From: an uncultured Pelagibacteraceae bacterium
GTDB lineage: Bacteria; Pseudomonadota; Alphaproteobacteria; Pelagibacterales; Pelagibacteraceae
NCBI GenBank assembly: GCA_902589395.1
Contig: CACIST010000001.1
Coordinates: 1-64,000 of the forward strand
Direction: 5' to 3'
DNA length: 64,000 nucleotides
Under the pieces are notes generated by a model. The model was not told the DNA's origin. It searched no databases and was given only the letters and a program-made list of their open reading frames with translations. The position numbers and the translations under genes were made by a program. Below, one piece after another: positions 60,528 to 64,000 of the stretch. Each line of letters opens with the position of its first letter. Position 1 is the first letter of the stretch.

Positions 60528-60555
60528 AAACTATAATAGAGGTTCAAAATGTCAA
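60528..60555. promoter_or_regulatory. Overlapping divergent promoters of ffh (-) and dapF (+)
   Basis: On the minus strand there is a perfect TTGACA (60555 to 60550), with TATAGT (14-base spacer) or TAGTTT (16-base spacer) as -10. On the plus strand there is a perfect TATAAT -10 (60532-60537) with a weak -35 (TTTTGC, 60510-60515). The two -10 boxes share the bases ACTATAAT, so the two promoters should compete for polymerase. Confidence 0.5.
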
Positions 60556-60579
60556 TAAATAAGTTAAATACTGAAGTAT

Positions 60580-61404
60580 ATGGAATTTAAAGCTTTTAAA
60601 ATGGATGGTCTTGGAAATGATTTTGTAATTATTGATAATAGGTCAAATAATATGGAATTAAACAAGGATCAAATTATTAAAATTTGTGATCGAAACTTTA
60701 TTGGTTGTGACCAACTAGTCTATATTAACAACAGTGATAATGCTGATGCTGATCTAGAATTTTATAATTCTGATGGTTCGACAGCTGACGCATGTGGAAA
60801 TGGTACAAGATGTGTGGCCTTCTTATTATCAAAAGAAAAAAATACAAAAAATATAAGCGTTCAAGTAGCATCAAAACAGTTGAATTCAAAATTACTTGAT
60901 GATGGTCAAGTTGAAACAATAATTGGTGTGCCAAAAACTAATTGGAAAGAAATTCCTTTATCTCAAAAACTAGACACTAAAAATTTAGGACTAATCATAG
61001 AAGATAACAATAGCCAAGAAGTGAGTGGCGGTATAGCTATTAACGTAGGTAATCCTCATACTATTTTTTTTGTTAATGATGTAGAAAATTTCAATTTAGA
61101 AAAAATTGGACCTGAGATCGAAAATCATGAATTTTTTCCAGAAAAATGTAATTTCACTCTTGCGCAAAAATTAAATAAAAATCATTATAAAATTAAAGTT
61201 TGGGAAAGAGGCGCAGGTTTAACAAAAGCATGTGGAACTGCTGCGTGTGCAACAGCAGTGGCTGCAAATTTAGAAAAGTTAGAAAATTCTAGAACTGAAA
61301 TTGAATTCGCTTTAGGAAAATTAGTAATTTCTATTGATGAAAGTCAACAAATTCATATGAAAGGACCTGTATCTAGTATCAAAGAAATAGATATAAATAT
61401 ATAA
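60580..61404 (+). CDS. dapF: Diaminopimelate epimerase
   Basis: 274 residues, two-fold beta barrel. The two catalytic cysteines are C72 in STADACGNGTRCVA and C218 in TKACGTAACATAVA. MDGLGNDFVIIDNR is the N-terminal signature. It converts LL- to meso-diaminopimelate for lysine and the cell wall. The stop overlaps the ftsY start (TAATG). The dapF-ftsY pairing is common in alphaproteobacteria, often with a MiaB-like gene between, absent here. Confidence 0.97.
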   Translation: MEFKAFKMDGLGNDFVIIDNRSNNMELNKDQIIKICDRNFIGCDQLVYINNSDNADADLEFYNSDGSTADACGNGTRCVAFLLSKEKNTKNISVQVASKQLNSKLLDDGQVETIIGVPKTNWKEIPLSQKLDTKNLGLIIEDNNSQEVSGGIAINVGNPHTIFFVNDVENFNLEKIGPEIENHEFFPEKCNFTLAQKLNKNHYKIKVWERGAGLTKACGTAACATAVAANLEKLENSRTEIEFALGKLVISIDESQQIHMKGPVSSIKEIDINI

Positions 61405-62321
61405 TGGGTATTTTTGAAAAGTTTAAATTAGGCTTTAAAAAAAGTGCTGATAGCATTTCTTCAGGACTTAGAGAAATAATTGTCAAAAAGGAAATTGATG
61501 ATGAGACATTAAACAAAATAGAAGAATTTTTGATTAGTTCTGATGTTGGTATTGACGCTTCAGCTGAAATAAAAAGTATTATCTCTCAAAAAAAAATTGA
61601 TCCAAAGAAAAATGCGGTTGAGGAAATAAATTCTATTTTAAAAGAATATATTATGGAGTTAATGGTACCCTTAGAAAAAAAAGATTTTTTTGAAGAAAAA
61701 GAAAATTTAAACGTGACATTAGTTTCTGGTGTAAATGGAGTAGGTAAGACAACAACTATTGGTAAAATTGGTAAAATATTTAAAGATAACGGGTCAGAAG
61801 TAATATTTTCTGCCTGTGATACCTTTAGGGCAGCAGCAATAGAACAATTAGAGTCTTGGTCTGATAAGATTGGAGCAACAATTATCAAATCAAATCCAGG
61901 GTCTGATCCTGCTTCAGTTGCTTACAAGGCGGTAGAACATGCAAAAAACAACAATATTAGGCGGGTACTAATTGATACCGCTGGCAGATTGCAAAATAAG
62001 AAAAATTTAATGGATGAATTCAAAAAAATTGCAAATGTTATAAAAAAAATGGATGAAAGTGCTCCCCATGATGTTGTTTTAGTTCTAGATGCAACTTCCG
62101 GACAAAATATAATAAATCAACTTGAAGAATTTGATAAAATTATAAAAATAACTGGTTTAATTATGACAAAACTTGATGGGACAGCAAAAGGAGGAGTACT
62201 AATTGCAATTTCAAAAAAATATAAGGTTCCAATTTTAGGCCTTGGACTTGGAGAAAAAGAAGACGATTTACAAATTTTTAATGCAGAACAATTTGCAGAT
62301 GCATTTACTCAATTTAATTAA
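61404..62321 (+). CDS. ftsY: Signal recognition particle receptor FtsY
   Basis: 305 residues. The long acidic A domain is missing, so it is close to the bare NG domain. Walker A GVNGVGKTT spans 109-117. ACDTFRAAAIEQLESW, DTAGRLQNKKNLMDE and TKLDGTAKGG follow. It docks the ribosome-SRP complex at the membrane. It converges on the next gene with an 8-base overlap. Confidence 0.97.
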   Translation: MGIFEKFKLGFKKSADSISSGLREIIVKKEIDDETLNKIEEFLISSDVGIDASAEIKSIISQKKIDPKKNAVEEINSILKEYIMELMVPLEKKDFFEEKENLNVTLVSGVNGVGKTTTIGKIGKIFKDNGSEVIFSACDTFRAAAIEQLESWSDKIGATIIKSNPGSDPASVAYKAVEHAKNNNIRRVLIDTAGRLQNKKNLMDEFKKIANVIKKMDESAPHDVVLVLDATSGQNIINQLEEFDKIIKITGLIMTKLDGTAKGGVLIAISKKYKVPILGLGLGEKEDDLQIFNAEQFADAFTQFN

Positions 62322-62874
62322 TTAGATTTTTAGAAATTAAAGGTTTTTCAATAGAGCATTCAAAATTATTCTTATTTGTTTCATATCCACAAACTTTTGC
62401 ATAACTTGAAATAATGAAATTTAGTTTACCGTCATTCTCAAAATTTTTTAATTTTTTAGATTGAATATTATATTCTAGATTTTGATAAAAATTTTTTTTA
62501 CCACTTACTAAAATTAAAGTATTATTATCTTTCATTAAATAGTACGCAAAGTCCTCAGGAAAAACTGGATAGGTATAATTTTTTACAAGTTTTTTAACTT
62601 TTTTAGGAAACCATTCATATGTTAGTAAAGGGAGATCCTCTTTTGAATTATGATTATAAATATATAGATCTTGTGGATAATCATTAATATAGTTTGCATC
62701 TTCTCCTCTAGCCAAAATGGCTTTGTCTCTTGTTTTGAAATATAGAGTAAATTGACTATTATATGATTTCATTTTACCAACATAAAAATATTTATTTCTA
62801 GTTTCGTTGCTAATTTCAGCGTAAGAAAAATTTGAAAAAAGAGTTACAATAAATATAGATAAGACTCTTGTCAT
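62314..62874 (-). CDS. Secreted protein of unknown function
   Basis: 186 residues, not recognised. The first ~19 residues (MTRVLSIFIVTLFSNFSYA) look like a signal peptide with an AYA-like cleavage site. The mature part is rich in Tyr, Asn and Lys with alternating beta-type segments, and has two cysteines near the end (VCGYE, NFECS) that could pair in the periplasm. No catalytic motif is visible. It follows the alpha/beta hydrolase gene by 49 bases on the same strand. Base composition is like its neighbours. Confidence 0.75.
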   Translation of the reverse strand: MTRVLSIFIVTLFSNFSYAEISNETRNKYFYVGKMKSYNSQFTLYFKTRDKAILARGEDANYINDYPQDLYIYNHNSKEDLPLLTYEWFPKKVKKLVKNYTYPVFPEDFAYYLMKDNNTLILVSGKKNFYQNLEYNIQSKKLKNFENDGKLNFIISSYAKVCGYETNKNNFECSIEKPLISKNLIN

Positions 62875-62923
62875 ATATAACTTTAAATATATAAAGTTGC
62901 TAAATATTTGTTTGAATTGTGTC

Positions 62924-63733
62924 TTAATTTAATTCTGTAATAAATAACTCAATTGAGTTTATGAGATTTTCGTTAAAATCCATCATATGATCATCATTTT
63001 CAACAAAAAAACTTGATTTTTTTCCATTAAATTTATCATAAATTTCTTTTCCCATTTTAAATGGCACAATTTTATCTCTCATGCCATGCATTACAAGAAT
63101 TGGAGCTGTATTTTTATTCAATTTGCTAATCGAATTGTATTTATCTTTTAACAAATATTTAACCGGCAAATATGGATAATAACTTTTTGCTAATGTTTCC
63201 ATAGATGTGAACGGTGACTCTAATATTACACCACTAAAAGAATAATCTTGGGCTAGGTTTAATGCAATAGCTGTACCCAAAGACTCCCCATATAAGATAA
63301 TATTTTTATCTTCAATTTTCCTGGAATTTAGCCATTTCTTTGCTGCTAAGGCATCTTCATAAAGGCCTATTTCTGAGGGTTTTCCATCATTTCCACTAAA
63401 CCCTCTGTATGCAAATATCAAATAATTAACGTTCATTTTTGAAAATTCATTTAACTTATAAATACGATTATCAAGCTTGCCAGCATTGCCATGAAAAAGT
63501 AATAAAGTCTTATAATTTTGGTTCTTTTGAAAGTGCCATCCTACCAAACTACCTTGAGAGCTAATATACACCTTTTCAATTTTGTGATTTAAAGGTCCTT
63601 CATCTAAATAATTATTTTCTCCTGGATGGTAAAGAAGATTTCTTTGATAAAAAAAAATAAAAACACAAATAAACATATAAATTATTAATATTAATAATAA
63701 TATATTTGTTAGTGTCATTTTTTTATTAATCAT
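62924..63733 (-). CDS. Membrane-anchored alpha/beta hydrolase (ABHD13/BEM46-like)
   Basis: 269 residues. One N-terminal membrane segment (~8-30, ILLLILIIYMFICVFIFF) is followed by RNLLYHPG, typical of this family. The hydrolase core has LLLFHGNAGKLDNR (oxyanion), the nucleophile S151 in LYGESLGTAIALNLA, the Asp in VMHGMRDKIVPF and the His in NDDHMMDF. The catalytic triad is complete. Substrate unknown; relatives are serine hydrolases or acyl esterases. It overlaps the next gene by 8 bases. Confidence 0.85.
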   Translation of the reverse strand: MINKKMTLTNILLLILIIYMFICVFIFFYQRNLLYHPGENNYLDEGPLNHKIEKVYISSQGSLVGWHFQKNQNYKTLLLFHGNAGKLDNRIYKLNEFSKMNVNYLIFAYRGFSGNDGKPSEIGLYEDALAAKKWLNSRKIEDKNIILYGESLGTAIALNLAQDYSFSGVILESPFTSMETLAKSYYPYLPVKYLLKDKYNSISKLNKNTAPILVMHGMRDKIVPFKMGKEIYDKFNGKKSSFFVENDDHMMDFNENLINSIELFITELN

Positions 63734-64000
63734 TATTTCTGTTCAGATAAATGAAAAAAATATAACTTAGTATACAAAGAATTAAAAAAATTGAAAAAGA
63801 AATCCTGTAAGAACTTACAATATCAAATCCTTTAGAATTAAATAAGTCTATAAATAACCCAATGCCCCATTGCATAAAGAATGTTCCTGAATGAATGAAT
63901 ACATTATAAGAAGTGAGTGACTTACCTGCTAGATTTTGTGAAAAATTTAAAGCTACCGCTGGTTGTGTTAAAGAAATGACAATTGAAGTCATTATGTATA
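63726..64000 (-). CDS. C-terminal part of a membrane protein, probably an MFS transporter (runs off the window)
   Basis: The reading frame is open to base 64000, so the gene starts outside the window. The visible ~91 residues hold two membrane segments (FIHSGTFFMQWGIGLFIDLF and ISFSIFLILCILSYIFFIYL) and a short basic end. ALNFSQNLAGKSLTSYN followed by a segment with GxFxxQWGxGxxID is typical of helices 11-12 of major facilitator proteins. Substrate unknown. Confidence 0.65.
   Translation of the reverse strand, partial: YIMTSIVISLTQPAVALNFSQNLAGKSLTSYNVFIHSGTFFMQWGIGLFIDLFNSKGFDIVSSYRISFSIFLILCILSYIFFIYLNRNND

Overview
The window is a stretch of a very AT-rich, streamlined alphaproteobacterial chromosome. 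It is almost certainly from the SAR11 clade (Pelagibacterales, 'Candidatus Pelagibacter' and relatives). The grounds are gene content and order: dmdA lies next to asd, an acyl-CoA ligase and an acyl-CoA dehydrogenase, followed by sdhCDAB-mmsA-mdh-sucCDAB-lpd. There is a class I lysyl-tRNA synthetase, an F1-ATPase operon split from Fo with priA upstream, a SAM-II riboswitch before metXW, and intergenic gaps of only a few bases. No rRNA, tRNA, CRISPR array, insertion sequence or prophage was found. No gene-free stretch exceeds about 185 bases. The taxonomic placement is inference from recognised families; no search was run.

Layout: 1-1843 is abnormal. The 3' end of polA and the start of a chvI-type regulator run rightward, then the sequence flips at about 661-680 into the 5' half of polA on the other strand. 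This looks like an inverted chimera, such as arises in amplified single-cell DNA, or less likely a real rearrangement. 1894-3388 holds a YadG-type ABC ATPase and a RegA/ActR-type regulator. 3389-7693 is a polyamine operon (PLP-fold decarboxylase, deoxyhypusine-synthase-like enzyme, aguB, aguA) behind a leader with two hairpins. 7695-11169 (minus) is yhhQ, rpmB, pyrD and lysK. 11256-14813 (plus) is trkH, an AmpG-like permease and an NlpC/P60 peptidase. 14810-16787 (minus) is tyrA and hisC. 16885-19405 (plus) is a SAM-II riboswitch, metX, metW and gloB. 19471-26002 (plus) is rplU-rpmA-obgE-proB-proA-nadD-rsfS-ctpA-rppH.

From 25991 to 60419 all 29 genes lie on the minus strand. In order of transcription they are ffh-rpsP-trmD-rplS, leuCDB, dmdC-dmdB-dmdA, asd, sdhCDAB, mmsA, mdh, sucCDAB, lpd, a TPR/OGT-like glycosyltransferase, priA and atpHAGDC. 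This joins DMSP demethylation and oxidation to the TCA cycle, respiration and ATP synthesis. sucA carries a one-base frameshift in an A7 run.

ffh and dapF diverge from a 160-base gap holding overlapping promoters and a compact set of three GC-rich hairpins that would form the ffh leader. dapF-ftsY follow on the plus strand. The right end (minus) holds an unrecognised secreted protein, a membrane-anchored alpha/beta hydrolase and the C-terminus of a membrane protein that runs off the window.

Points most worth a second look: the three-hairpin ffh leader; the polA/chvI inversion; the repeated Ala-Lys-Glu-Pro tails on ribosomal proteins S16 and L19 flanking trmD, with rimM missing from its usual slot; the palindromic leader of the polyamine operon; the contiguous dmdABC set; and the AmpG-NlpC/P60 pairing.
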